The notes: generated by a model not told the origin, from the letters alone. Counted from the first letter of the stretch, positions 32,301 through 42,213 are shown. The stretch: 64,000 bases of DNA from Chondrus crispus (GCF_000350225.1 NW_005179191.1:50463-114462); one strand, 5' to 3'. Made by a program: numbers and translations.

Positions 32301-34389
32301 CTTTACGTGGAAGACACGCACCAAGTCATGGAGTCCAAGAGCAACCCTGGGAAGACGGAACGCCACCAGCGAAGAGGAAGCCTACGATTTCAGTGGTACA
32401 GGTGCCAACGTAGTCGGTCGAATCTACACTGTCAGTCCGAGGGAGGGTGAGCGCTACTTTCTTCGCCTCCTCCTCACACAAGTGCCAGGGGCAACATCCT
32501 TCGAGAACTTGCGAAATATCGACGGCGAGCAGTGCACCAGCTTCCGACAAGCTTGCTTACGACTCGGTTTGCTGGCCGACGATGCCGAGTGGAAGCACGC
32601 AATCCGAGATTCATTCCGGTCAAGCTTCGTTCCTCTTTCTCATCTGTTTGCTACGATTCTGGCACACTGCCAGCCTTCGGACCCTCTCTCGCTGTGGAAC
32701 GACCACCTGGACATGTTTCTCACCGATATTCGCAATCGTGCACGCAGACAACCCATTCGAAGACAGCATCTTCGCGATGATCACCACGCCACATCTTACG
32801 TACTTCGAGAGGTACAGGAGGCTCTGCAGACCGTGCGATCCGACTGGACGCTCGCAAACTTCGGACTCCCACTGCCCGATGACAGCCTGCCCGCTTTGGA
32901 ACAGCAAAACGAGATCGAGACCCCCGAAGCACGAGCGCAGCAGTGGGAAGGGCGACTACAGACGTCGTTGCCGCTGTTGAACACAAATCAACGTCATGCC
33001 TTTGACGAAATAGTGGGCTCCTTGCTTCTAGGCGTATCCGTCTCTGCATTGCTTCAAGGATCCTTAAGCGCCGTTGCGGGACCTTCTATGCCGACACGAA
33101 GTGGTCGTCTCTTCTTCCTCGATGCTCCTGGCGGAACAGGCAAAACATTCGTGCTCAGCGCCATTCAAGACTTCCTTCGTACGCGCCGTAAGCAGGTCAT
33201 CGCTGTCGCTACGTCTGCTGTTGCTGCTGTGCTGATCGACGGTGGACGCACCGCTCATTCCGTGTTCAAGATTCCCATTCCTGTATCTGCCGAAAGCACG
33301 TGCAGCTTCTCCGCAAACTCCGACACAGGCCGTACAATGCAACAAGTCGATCTCATCATATGGGACGAGATCGTCATGTGCCATCGACATTGCATTGAGA
33401 CTGTCGATCGCTCCCTTCGAGACTTGATGCAAACCGACCGGCCCTTCGGAGGAAAGTTCCTCGTGCTCGCTGGAGACTTTAGACAAATCCTTCCCGTCGT
33501 TCCGGGCGGGTCCAGAGGTCAAATCGTGAGTGCGTGCGTCAAGGCTTCCCCGCTGTATCGAGAGTGCCGATTCCTGCGCCTTACCGAGAACATGCGCCTT
33601 GCTGCTCTCCGAGCGGACCCTGCAGCAGATGTGGAGGCTCTCAACTTTCCAGAATTCCTCCTCAGCGTCGGGGAAGGCAGACTTCAAGGCGAACAGCGCC
33701 CGGAATGGATCTCACTACCACAGTCCGTTGCGTTCGAGCACACCATCCGCAATTTATGCCTCAAGGTCTTCCAAGGCATTCGAGACAATCACGCCGACCC
33801 TGCCTGGCTCACCAAGCGCGTTATACTCACCACAAAGAACAGGCCGCTCGAGGAAGTCAACGAGGTCATCGGCAACATGATTCCGGGATCGTATCGAACG
33901 TATTTGAGCGCAGACAAGGTCGAGAACGAAGACACCAACGCGCTGATCTATCCCACAGAAATGCCCAACACCTTGACCGCCGGATCTGCTCTACCAGACC
34001 ACAAGCTCAAGCTCAAGAAAGGCTTCATCGTCATGCTTCTGCGCAATCTCGATCCCGCTACCGGTCACGTCAACGGCGCGCGATATGTCATCGAGAACAT
34101 GACCAACAACCTGCTCTTTCTACACGTTACCACCGGGTCACACCAAGGCAACAGACTGTGTCTTCCTCGAATGCCCTGCGGACCAGGAGACGACAACTTT
34201 CCCATCCCTGGCTTCACCCGTACGCAGTTCCCCATTCGCACGTGCTTCGCCCTTACAACGAACAAAGCGCAAGGCCAATCCTTCGGTGGCCGCATTGGTC
34301 TCGACTTACGGGAACACGTGGAGAGAGTGGGACGGGGCCGCCACCAGAGACACGTGTGGGAGGCGGGGTGGGGCCGCAGGGCGGCCTAG
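29314..34389 (+). CDS. Helitron Rep-helicase, C-terminus lost
   Basis: ATG at 29314; 1691 residues in one frame. Residues 1-250: Arg/Glu/Ala-rich repeats of the type ESEAQARR. Then a short Cys-containing stretch (CSHCKALHF ... CCGKGKL). Helitron-like N and Rep region: DPISVSHRAYDPLSYVLLFP, MTCNPSWPEI, the HUH motif LPHAHVVFFL (about residue 733) and KYLFKYVCKG (about 883), where the catalytic Tyr residues sit. PIF1-type helicase: Walker A GGTGKTF (about 1273), IWDEI, AGDFRQILPV, LTENMRL. The protein should act in rolling-circle transposition. After GRIGLDLREHV the expected segment with helicase motif VI is missing and a G/C-rich tail (ERVGRGRHQ...) ends the frame. This truncation probably inactivates the helicase. 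Confidence 0.88.
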   Translation: MAVPADEDVAEARRQQRNARTRARRAQESESEAQARREAGRARARIRRGQHTESEAQARRQTARERTAARRAAETSEQREERLRRNRERTRARRAGQSRTEGPRESPKLRAATERARASNRASMQRTRQAESTPDRITRLEASRVSMQQRRADATTPERHERQDSNRRSTEAARAEENTPLRDARREADRNATRGPRAEEITPAREARRDLDRLSTQRSRDAQDTPTRNARQRSDGQARTASRQLFPPLPESSLSYRDLGMVHIECSHCKALHFVQERIVSSSAARPMFSTCCGKGKLSLPLLTDPPALLRSLLIDDTPRARRFRKNIRAYNSALSMASVVAKWVKRGPGTSNFNPTMTMQGEMYHYMGPMMPSEGRAPSFASVYIHDTDYGTQTRTRLGGASTRLEDTLLMQLTHMLHECNPYVQTVLSMREWAQSPQPNTPAPYQMVIHADRRPSHEHVRRYNGPEASEVAALVPGNEDGEIGRRDIVVRRRGTLNSNGNEVLDPISVSHRAYDPLSYVLLFPNGRDGWYPELRFSSDDDGRRTKITPMMYYGWHLFERAGEFSTILHAARLFQQYLVDQFCKVEAERLSYLRHNQTQLRAADYTSLRDSLGDSGRAEDEADAVRAGRLFILPSTYIGGDRYMRQQMHDIIAISNQIGHPDIFLTMTCNPSWPEITRPLLPNQTPQDRPDLCARVFRLKMKDLISLVINEEVFGTVVAHVRVIEFQKRGLPHAHVVFFLDEVSKNDLRTPENVDRIISAEIPSAQDPELQEVVLKHMIHNPCGERNPTAVCMGEQYCRKGFPKSFKHETSQSDSEYYITYRRRSPSAGGVSIERPSRVGRRQQSVVVDNSWVVPHSPLLLRSFACHLNVELCVSRVGGIKYLFKYVCKGQDRVTMEITAENECHDEISNFQDARYVSASEAAWRLFSFDIVDRNPPVVRLTVHLPNHHTVYFEEGREQEAALRPASGTKLTEWFKANEKYPSARHLRYHKFPRYFTWKTRTKSWSPRATLGRRNATSEEEAYDFSGTGANVVGRIYTVSPREGERYFLRLLLTQVPGATSFENLRNIDGEQCTSFRQACLRLGLLADDAEWKHAIRDSFRSSFVPLSHLFATILAHCQPSDPLSLWNDHLDMFLTDIRNRARRQPIRRQHLRDDHHATSYVLREVQEALQTVRSDWTLANFGLPLPDDSLPALEQQNEIETPEARAQQWEGRLQTSLPLLNTNQRHAFDEIVGSLLLGVSVSALLQGSLSAVAGPSMPTRSGRLFFLDAPGGTGKTFVLSAIQDFLRTRRKQVIAVATSAVAAVLIDGGRTAHSVFKIPIPVSAESTCSFSANSDTGRTMQQVDLIIWDEIVMCHRHCIETVDRSLRDLMQTDRPFGGKFLVLAGDFRQILPVVPGGSRGQIVSACVKASPLYRECRFLRLTENMRLAALRADPAADVEALNFPEFLLSVGEGRLQGEQRPEWISLPQSVAFEHTIRNLCLKVFQGIRDNHADPAWLTKRVILTTKNRPLEEVNEVIGNMIPGSYRTYLSADKVENEDTNALIYPTEMPNTLTAGSALPDHKLKLKKGFIVMLLRNLDPATGHVNGARYVIENMTNNLLFLHVTTGSHQGNRLCLPRMPCGPGDDNFPIPGFTRTQFPIRTCFALTTNKAQGQSFGGRIGLDLREHVERVGRGRHQRHVWEAGWGRRAA

Positions 34390-36427
34390 CCTGCGGCCAG
34401 GCCGTCTCGGTTGACACGTGTCGGGCTAGACTTTTGGTTGCCGCGCTTTTTATTTTCAAACGGGTCTACATGCACTGGCCCGCCCTTCCTCACCTGTCCG
34501 CCCCTTTCTGCATGCGACACAAACGACTCCGCCTTCAATCCACCCCTTTTATAGCGACGTCATTTCCACGGACCGTCGCTCGCGGAGGCGCAAGTCGAGA
34601 GCCGCGGCGGCGCCTTCCTCTGCCGCGGACGATGCGGTGGACGTGCCTCCGCCCTCCGCGCGCGCGTTAGGCTGGCGGCGCGGGATCCGAATGGTGCAAT
34701 GCGGGGGCCCAGGAGGAGGATGTGATGGACCATGGGAACGGGAGGGAGAAGGTGATGGACCACGGGAAAGGGGGAGATGATGTACTACTGGAACGGGAGC
34801 TACGCGATGCTGCATAAGGGGCAGTTCGGCCGGAGTTGATGTTGTGGGGCATGAAGGTTGTGGGCATCTGGATGTACATAGGATGAGGGGATAGGAGGAA
34901 GCGAAGTGGAGGCGCGGTTGTGGTGAGTAGGGATGTTGGGATCGGGGCTGTGCTGGAGGCTGGCTTGGTGGGTTGTGATGACCCTGCTGGAATGCACGGG
35001 AAGGTGCTGGGAACGACTGCAGAAGAAATTGGTCAATGGTTGCACGGGCATTTGTTGAGGCTCATCACGACGAACATGCTGCATCTTTGTTCCTCTGCCG
35101 GCGCTTTAGTCTTCGGAGAGAATTTCAACTCGATGAGTATAGCATAGAAGAAGACAGCAGGCCAAGGGCGTGAAGAGGTGGGTGCGTGGCGATATCGTTG
35201 GGTCCCCGCGGGGGTGTTGGAGGACAGGTCTGTATGAGTATGGCAGTCGATTCGAGGAGTGACAGAGACCGGAAGCGCAGACGGGAAGGTATTGAGAGAC
35301 AAAAAAGGCGTGCCGCTACTGCTGCGCGAGCGCGCTACGTTTGCTTCGCCAGGACCCACTTCTGCGCCGCGTGCCACCGGCGCGACGACGCCCGCGCGGG
35401 GTAGGCCGCCACTCTTCGGCCCGTCGAGTGCCCCGGCGCGGGCATGTGCGAGACGCCCATGCCGGACGGGGAGGCGCGCTACTGGAACGGGGCAGGGGCT
35501 AGTGTGAGCTGCTGCTGGATTGCGCGATGTGCGAGAGCGGCGAGGCGGAAAAGGAGGAGGAGGAGTGCGGGGCGACCCTGGTGTACAACGCGAGTGGGCG
35601 GGAGGGTATGGACGGATGGGAATGCGTGGACAGGGGGAGGGCGTGGACGGGGGAGGAGCATGGACGGGCGGTGACATGGACGGGCGGTGACATGGACGGG
35701 CGTGGTGTTTGCGGCGCGGGAGAGCGTGAGAAACGTGACGATAGTGGTGGCGGGGAAGGATGAAGGCTCCTCCACGCGGACTTGGCTCGGCGCGTGAAGC
35801 GCGCACGGAGCCTACTTGTACGTGCTAAAAGTGTTCTATTTCCACACGTGTTATAGTTCACACGTGTGGGAGGTGTGCAATACGAATGTAGTGTACCACG
35901 TGGGGGTGCCAATTGCAGCACAAAGCAACAAATGTAATTAGATTTTTCAAAGCTAGCAAACAAATGTTTTCGGACATGTTTTGTAAACTTGTATCTCAAT
36001 TTTCGAAAGATGTTTTGAAACGTGAATCGATTTTTTGTCGTGTGAAAAGGGCAGTTTTCATAGATGAAATAATTTCCTTACGCATAGCGATTCGAGGCCA
36101 GTGGTGGTCCGCTATAGGGACCGACCGGGCCGCTCGCGTGCGGTGCCCTCTTCTTAATTGCACCGGCGGCGAGCGCGCCCGACAGCGAACGGCGTGCCCT
36201 CTCCTTAATTGCGCCGGCGGCGCTCGCGCCCGACAGCGAACGGCATGCCTCTCTCTTCCCCACCCACCCACTACCTTCTGCATACGTTCGAACAGCCACT
36301 CTCTTAAGTGGATTCTACTTTAGGGGTCCTTGTCTACTTTACGAGCGGTCCTGGCCGAATAAGGTGATTCCTTATCCGCTCAGGCCCACCCTGTCAATAA
36401 ACAAACACTTTCTGGTTACTAAACATT
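34390..36427. other. G/C-rich low-complexity region, no supported gene
   Basis: Starts with the Helitron-flanking G/C fold (34376-34410). Contains imperfect minisatellites (GATGGACCACGGGAAAGGG type near 34720-34800; GACATGGACGGGCGGT type near 35664-35710) and a 51-bp tandem duplication at 36142-36243. Long frames here on the minus strand are Pro/His/Ser-rich products of base composition. No motif seen. Confidence 0.55.
36142..36243. repeat. 51-bp tandem duplication
   Basis: Copies 36142-36192 and 36193-36243, each carrying TGCCCTCTTCTTAATTGCAC or a close variant, then CGCGCCCGACAGCGAACG. They differ at a few positions. Confidence 0.85.
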
Positions 36428-37075
36428 CTAATTATCGCGCGTCAATTTACGCTCGCGCAAATATAAGACTCGGCGGCAGTGATTGGCGCCGATGAGGTGG
36501 GTTGCCAAGTCGTGCGCTGAGGGAAAAAGCCTCTCGCAGATTTCGCAGTAGTGGTCTTCCGCCTCGCGCTGATATCTCGCTTGACGTGCGAGATGCTCCT
36601 TGCCGCCTTGATGTTGAAGAAGTTGGTGCGTGCCTATGACTGTGTTGTTGCATACCCTAAGTCAACAGTGGCGTAGGAGCGCGCTTTTTCGCGATGGGAG
36701 ACGTGACCACGCGATGCAGCGTTCTATTAACGCCTTCCGGTAGTACTAGTAGAATTTGCTTAGTTTCGGTAGAGCGTGCCTTAATTTCATTAAAAATGTT
36801 CTCGGCGTTATCCACGTGTAAATTTTATCCTGAACTAGGGGCGTAAATTTCTTCTTCTCCAAGAACCTTGTCCTCCGGCCGGGGTTGGTCCGCCGGGGTC
36901 GCTTCGAGCTCGACGAGGTCCAATACGTACATGGAGTCCTCCTCGTCGATATTCCAACTAACCTCAGGCGAGCGGGGTAGAGACCGTTTGGCGAGGCGGG
37001 GGTCTTCTATTTCTTCTGTTCGAGCGTGAGGTGCCCGGATTCCTCGGCTGGATGTGAATTTATTACCACTAAGAT
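36428..37075 (-). pseudogene. Broken paired C2H2 zinc-finger gene, relative of 28394-29119
   Basis: Read downward from about 37075: SSRGIRAPHARTEEIED ... SWNIDEEDSMYVLDLVELE ... GEEEIYAPSSG, then TAA (36827-36825, CAA to TAA possible). The same frame continues NAENIFNEIKARSTETKQI and LPEGVNRTLHRVV, then TAG (36659-36657). One base later, a shifted frame carries the fingers: VCNNTVIGTHQ...H...H (first Cys lost at the break) and CEICERLFPSAHDLATHLIG...H. The spacing is CX12HX5H and CX2CX12HX5H, the same as in the gene at 28.4 kb; the N-terminal parts are not alike. Ends at TAG 36430-36428. It is too broken to be made. Confidence 0.6.
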
Positions 37076-37427
37076 AGAAATTAGTTAGGCAACTAGATTC
37101 CTAATTTAGAGATAGCGAAAAAATAAAGAACCCTCTCTTTTTATATATTTAGTGAGAGTTACCCTTAAAAGGATGAGGGCTATTCCCCTTTATTGATAAA
37201 ACATACTGCGTTAATATCGAAGAAGAGGGGGGAGACCACTCTCACAGCGATTCCAAAAACGTTGAGCACTTCCAAGATGAGTTGAGGGTTTTTCTTCTGT
37301 AAAGAAAACTATTAAGCTTAAAGACTAGACTGTCGCAAAAAATAAGAGAAAAGGGGGAACAATAAGGTTAACCGGCAGTTTTGTTTTTTTACTTCCTTCG
37401 GCAGCTAGTCTGCCTCGACTCCCTCTG

Positions 37428-37435
37428 TATTTATA
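37428..37435 (-). promoter_or_regulatory. Candidate TATA box for the minus-strand zinc-finger gene
   Basis: TATAAATA on the minus strand, about 350 bases upstream of the recognisable coding part. An untranslated leader or an intron would be needed in between; the AT-rich stretch 37080-37400 could hold one. Confidence 0.4.
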
Positions 37436-37855
37436 CTACTCCCTTCCTTCTCGATTCTCTCTCTATGTTACGGTTTGCACTATCACAAAATCCATGTAGG
37501 AGAGGATGCACCCTTCTTTGACACCTGAAATTATTAAATGCAACCGTTTAGTGCATTTTAATAATTTCGTTGAGATGTATTTATTTTCTACAGTAAAACG
37601 TCACCGTCAAATGCTATTTTCCCACAGTTTCGGCCCTCAGCGGCCCTTGCACTTTTGCCGTGAGAGTGTTCGGACCTGTAATGTATGTTTTATCATACTT
37701 GAGTTCGAAAGAGTTGCAAAGGTCGAAACATAATTCAACTACTGTACTTAATTTCGTGCTTGTGGTGTGGTGCTTCTAAAGACAAAATACTTCTGTTTCA
37801 GTTCGATTGCAATGCTCAAGTACAAAAAGGGTTCCAGTTTAGTACCAAATGAGTG
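37436..37855. other. Spacer, nothing recognised
   Basis: AT-leaning unique sequence with one short plus frame (37506-37733) that shows no motif. Confidence 0.5.
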
Positions 37856-39665
37856 CTAAGTCTCTACTACGGCAGCCGGAGAGCCGGGAAGTATTAGGAC
37901 GGGAGTTGGCTTCGAATGCCACGAGGGGATTGCATGATTTGTCTGAGAAACTGCAGCGGCGTGGTCGACTGGCGCAGGATTTGAGGATGTGACAGGTAGT
38001 GGTCGCGCGAAGGAATGTGCTGCTCCCAAATATAGACCAGATTGTATCGCCCTTCCAGATAGCTCGACGCTCAAAGGTGACGCTCGGCTCTCACACGGCA
38101 TGTTCACTTTAGCGATCAGGCAAATTGTGCGATTCTCATCCTTGCGTGCCCCCCGTGATTGGTTGGTGCCAGAGGGATGGGTGCGTTCGGGAAGGCGCCC
38201 GGAGCTGAGACGGGCTCAGCCCAGACGCCGTTTGAGGAATGTTGGGTGTGGAACGGGAGAAGGGCGGCAAGTTGGGTCCGGTTCGTATCTGGTGAGCATT
38301 CGGCGGCTCTTGACCAAGACGTTTCTGTGGTAGTTGTGGTACTGGGGATGGTGACGGTATTTGTAGGTGCAATCGTAAGGAGAGCGGTTGCTGCGAGGAG
38401 ACTTTATGTGGTACAGGAATGGAGCTGGCGATGGGAGCGTAGGATTGCGGAGCAACAACTTGGGTGGGGATGTCTTGCCCTGCCGTTTGGAGTTGCGTTT
38501 TGGGCGGGAACGCAGACTGTGGCTGTGACGTGGTCTGCCGACTCTCGTCTGCGGCGGTAATAGCACTTGGCTGCGCGGCTGCCTCAACTTGTGCCGTAAC
38601 GGGCGTGGCTGCGACTGTCGTGCTAGAACCGGCATTGGCCGCCACAGGGGGCCGGGCGCCAGTGGGTGCGTGTTGTGAGTTGGGGGTCACGGAAGTCGGT
38701 GGCTCCGCAGAGGTAGCAACAGAGTAGCCGACGGGGCCACCGTCTGAGGGATGGTTGACGAGGTCGATAACGGCGTTGCCAGGGGACAAGACAACGGGGG
38801 CATCGTCCGCGTCGTAATTGTGTGAGCTCTGATACGCTTCGGCTTGAGCTACTTCGTTTGAGTGATGCGGAAAACGCAAATCGACACCTCCGGCGTGGAT
38901 ATCAATTATAGGTCCCAAGACGTTGGAGACCATGGCTGAGCACTCGATGTGCCACCCCGGACGGCCTGGCCTCCAGGGCGATTCGCACGTGGGCTCGCCG
39001 TTCTTGCTCTTCTTCCAAAGAACAAAGTCACCTGGAGCCTTCGTTTGAGATCTAATGCACGCGTCTGCAGCTGTGAGTGCTCCCTCACCCTCTGCGATAA
39101 GCGATTGATTGCCGACTGAGCCAGGTTCAAGTTTTCCGTAGTTTTGTCCTGCATCAGTGAAGGCACCCGTGTCAAAGTAAACTGATCCAGCGCTTCGTAG
39201 GCGAAGCCATTTTGGATGATTTGCTTAATGTAATCAATTACTTCGGGAATGTACTCAGACGAGTCGCGTGTGAGAAAATCCGGTCGCTTGACGTTCAGGC
39301 TATCCATGTCCTCCATGAACTCGGTTTCAATTCATGAGCCAATACCTCAAAAGGTAGATTGTGCTCGGTGGCTCTTTTGTAATCTTGTCATCGATGTCTG
39401 TGACATTCATTTGAACGATAAGGTCGTAACCAAAATAATCAATCAAGATACGTGGAACAACATCAAAGCGGACATAATTGGAGGCATGCCCTACATGAGC
39501 AGAGTCATACACAGCAGGGTCGCAAATGTACCAAGAGACCCTATTGCCGCCATCGCGTGGTACAAATGGCTCTTTCTGGCCAGTAAAACTGTTGAGAACT
39601 CTCAAGCGGCTCTTGGACGGGTTGTCAGGTCCTTGCCATAGATAGTAGCCTTGCTGTTCGGCCAT
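37856..39665 (-). pseudogene. Cysteinyl-tRNA synthetase 5' half, frameshifted, joined to a Pro/Thr-rich tail
   Basis: ATG at 39665. Class I synthetase start: WYICDPAVYDSAHVGHASNY, with the zinc-ligand Cys and a HIGH-type HVGH, then QMNVTDIDDK. Two single-base losses at about 39371-39377 and 39330 and a third near 39190 shift the frame; the right residues continue each time: [33 protein letters not shown], then [18 protein letters not shown] and [20 protein letters not shown] with the Cys/His zinc ligands. After about 38830 the family sequence stops before KMSKS and the anticodon-binding part. It is replaced by a Pro/Thr/Gln/Ala-rich frame to 38136, and in the next frame to 37856. The intact enzyme charges tRNA-Cys; this copy cannot. 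Confidence 0.8.
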
Positions 39666-40041
39666 GTTAGGCAAGTGTGAAGAAGGCTGTGCGATGAAAC
39701 GTCACTGCTTACTGATCTAATCACCTCCCCATCGTTCCACCCTCCCACTTGCCATGTCCACCATCTACGACCAGTTCTCCCCCCACCGCCTTTCCAAATC
39801 CGCCTGTCGTGACCACTACGGAACCTTCCTCGCCCTTGGCTCCCGCAGATAGTGTACAGTTAAAAAAGGTAGTGTGTATTTGTAGCGGTGTGTCATCACA
39901 AGACCATTGCACAAAGAGATGAGAAAATTGCGCAAATCGTGCTCTTTGCGCACCCACCCCGCTTATGCGAGCTGGTAGAAAACTGGCAGAAAACCAAACA
40001 AATCTTGCGGGCGCGAGTCACGAACTACCGTTTGGCAGTCA
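39666..40041. other. Spacer upstream of the synthetase fragment
   Basis: Nothing recognised. It should hold the 5' flank of the minus-strand synthetase copy. The minus frame 39957-39721 is Gly-rich and without motif. Confidence 0.45.
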
Positions 40042-40049
40042 TATAAAAA
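40042..40049 (+). promoter_or_regulatory. Candidate TATA box
   Basis: TATAAAAA, followed by an open frame that begins in earnest near 40213. Form and context resemble the TATA box of the beta-propeller gene (43160). Confidence 0.4.
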
Positions 40050-40215
40050 GGCATGAGTAGATGTCAAAGTAGAGCAAGTCGGGCCGCCCGGGTAAAGCGG
40101 TTATTCGGGGCAAGATCAGAAAGCAGGTGATAGGACCGACCCGAGTCGCAGTGAAGACGGAAAATTCTGGTGACGACGAGTAGATTATGTGTGCAATGAC
40201 ATAATTTGGTAGGCC

Positions 40216-40563
40216 ATCGAGTACTCAAACATGGCGTTCGATGAGCAGCGCATGAAGGATGAGCGGCGAGAGGATTCGGCTCTCCTGTCCAATTTGGAAG
40301 ACGAAGGTGCTGGTGGTGGTCGGCAGGGAGAGAGGGATCGAGTAGACGGGCCACGCGGTGGCTTATCAGCCGAGGAGGGACTGGCAGGATGGGGGGCATT
40401 TGAAAAAACTTGCTGGGACGATGGTCGTGATGAGCCTGGGGCACAATTGTTGCGCCATATACGCCTGCTGCGAAGCGCGTTTCGAGCGAGCTCCGAATTC
40501 CACCCCCTCCCCTACAAACTCCATCTAAATTATGGACTGAGACGCCAGTTGCGTTCAGATTGA
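40216..40563 (+). CDS. Small hypothetical acidic/Gly-rich protein, uncertain
   Basis: Open frame with ATG at 40231 (MAFDEQRMKDERREDSALLS), 110 residues, stop at 40561-40563. The frame is coherent a few codons further up (EYSN), where it meets TTTGGTAG, a possible splice acceptor, so a short first exon after the TATA at 40042 is possible; I could not fix a donor in phase. Charged N-terminal half, Gly-rich middle. No known domain. It could be chance. Confidence 0.35.
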   Translation: MEYSNMAFDEQRMKDERREDSALLSNLEDEGAGGGRQGERDRVDGPRGGLSAEEGLAGWGAFEKTCWDDGRDEPGAQLLRHIRLLRSAFRASSEFHPLPYKLHLNYGLRRQLRSD

Positions 40564-40811
40564 GTGCATTACCACTGTGCTACGCAATGCGATTCCGCAT
40601 GAAATGCACAATGCACTCATCTCGCACTCCAGGTTACATAGCATTCACGGAGGGCGGTATGAGTGCAGAACTGTCATACACTCATGCCGCCCTCTGGGTG
40701 CACTCCAAGTGCCACCAATAGGAAATTGTGTGGCCAACAGTAACATCAATTTGCGTTCACAGTGCACTCAAATATGCTAAAAATCTCAAATTGCACTGTA
40801 GGTGCACTCAA
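40560..40811. mobile_element. Possible 252-bp MITE with TTGAGTGCA ends
   Basis: Ends are imperfect inverted repeats: TTGAGTGCATTACCACTGTG at the left and, read on the other strand, TTGAGTGCACCTACAGTGCA at the right. Further GAGTGCA or TGCACTC copies lie inside. A central hairpin at 40650-40694 has 16-bp arms (GAGGGCGGTATGAGTG). No clear target duplication. Confidence 0.45.
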
Positions 40812-41696
40812 AAAATCTAAAACATTTCTTCTACCCTCCTTGAAGGGTACAGTACATAGTAGATAAAATAGAAATGTTTTGCGGGCCATTACCAGGCAGG
40901 TTGCTGTCGAAGTATGTTATCGACGAAATTTGGCGATTTGAGCACATGGCGCCGAGGCTTATATCTCTTGTGGTATTCTGTTCTCGTACATGGCATTTTG
41001 TGACGTAAGACGTAGTGGAGTCTGCTTTAAATATTGTAGAAGTTGAAACGGCTTTCATTGGCAAAATGGTTCATAAGATAAGGCATTTTTCGGCTCCCTG
41101 TATTCTCGGCGCAACTCATCTGTCAAATTATGTTCCGCACTGTTAAATTAGCGCACATTTTTAGCCATGCAGCGCTCTAAAGAGTGCGCAACACAACAAG
41201 TGCGTCGCCATATGTGACGGCCCGCAAGGGGCCGAGTATTAGTTTTTCCCAAGTTTTTCGCCAAGACAAGGGGTCTGAAGCACGGCGCATATAGCACTCG
41301 AAAGATGATTGGTTATAGTGATTATGAAATATCGATGAATTCTGAGCGATCGCGTGCTATATCCATTTCTATCCTGCGCCAGGAAAGAAACGAATATAGA
41401 GATACGTGCTTCGAGATAGCAACCGAAAAAAGCGATTAGCGCACCAGTTGACATGCCAACAGGGGAAAATCTCTAAAATTTCGAAATTTAGCGCACTGGT
41501 TGCCTTGCTCTTATGTGGCTCGATTTTTTATTCGTTAACGGAGGATATCCATATCGAGAATGATGCTTATCGGGAGTTCACTATAAGTGATCTCGAGATC
41601 AAGGACTATTGCATGCAGTGCATGCCAGCAGTGCGAGGCATGGCTCGATAGATGTGTAACTTCTGTGCCAAGCAGTACTTTATGGAAAACACTATA
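40812..41696. other. Spacer, nothing recognised
   Basis: AT-leaning sequence without a supported gene. It lies between the two MITE candidates. Confidence 0.5.
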
Positions 41697-42213
41697 CAGA
41701 GGGGGGGTCGCGATATAGTGCTACCCTGTGTCAGTGGGCCGAAAACGGCACTATATCGAAACAGGCACTGTAAGATAATGAGATTTACGGCCTTTTTTGC
41801 AGTCACTCCCTTGCGCATCACTGCTCAGAAAGACCGCTCGCAGGACGCCATCACTCATACTTCGCATCTTCACTACAGACTCAAGTCTAATCAAGCATTT
41901 CTGTTATTAGTAGCTGCCGAGCCGTCGCATTGACTCCCTCCTTTTTCGCAGCCATAAATGCCAGCCTACACTTTTGCAGATGTCCAATTGCATCATCGAC
42001 CCTGCCTTTTTCCGCCATAGTCTCTATTCTAGTAAGCAACTGCATAATATCTTGCCGCGGCGGCAGCGGCTCTCGGGCAGTACGTCCATCCAACTGCCTT
42101 GCCTCTCTGGAGACCCTTCGTTTTTGGCTCAAAATTCGTGCCACCCCTAGATGGGTAGCACTATATCGGAGCTGGCACTAACAAAGATGGCACTATATCG
42201 CGACCCCCCCCTG
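41697..42213 (-). mobile_element. 517-bp pogo/Tc1-type non-autonomous element with TA duplication
   Basis: Inverted ends CAGAGGGGGGGTCGCGATAT and (other strand) CAGGGGGGGGTCGCGATATA, flanked by TA at 41695-41696 and 42214-42215. CAG...CTG ends with a TA duplication are typical of the pogo/Tigger branch. CGATATAGTGC motifs recur just inside both ends, inverted at the left end and direct at the right end; these may be transposase-binding sites. It keeps a minus-strand frame (42144-41887) that may be a transposase tail. Confidence 0.85.
41887..42144 (-). pseudogene. Leftover transposase-like C-terminal frame in the MITE
   Basis: 85 residues, charged and helical (RREARQ-like, then DIMQLLTRIETMAEKGRV, AIGHLQKCRLAFMAAKK). 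Pogo transposases often end in such a charged tail. It fills about half of the element, so the MITE is probably an internal-deletion derivative. No catalytic residues are present. Confidence 0.4.

Noticed and set aside
35033-35806. 257-codon minus-strand frame
   Set aside because: Pro/His/Ser-rich, overlaps minisatellites and has no motif; explained by G/C-rich composition.
37225-37238. TGGTCTCCCCCCTC on the minus strand, like a primer-binding site, with TGTGATAGTG at 37487 as an LTR start
   Set aside because: No matching LTR end or second LTR; the region fits better as the upstream part of the minus-strand zinc-finger pseudogene.
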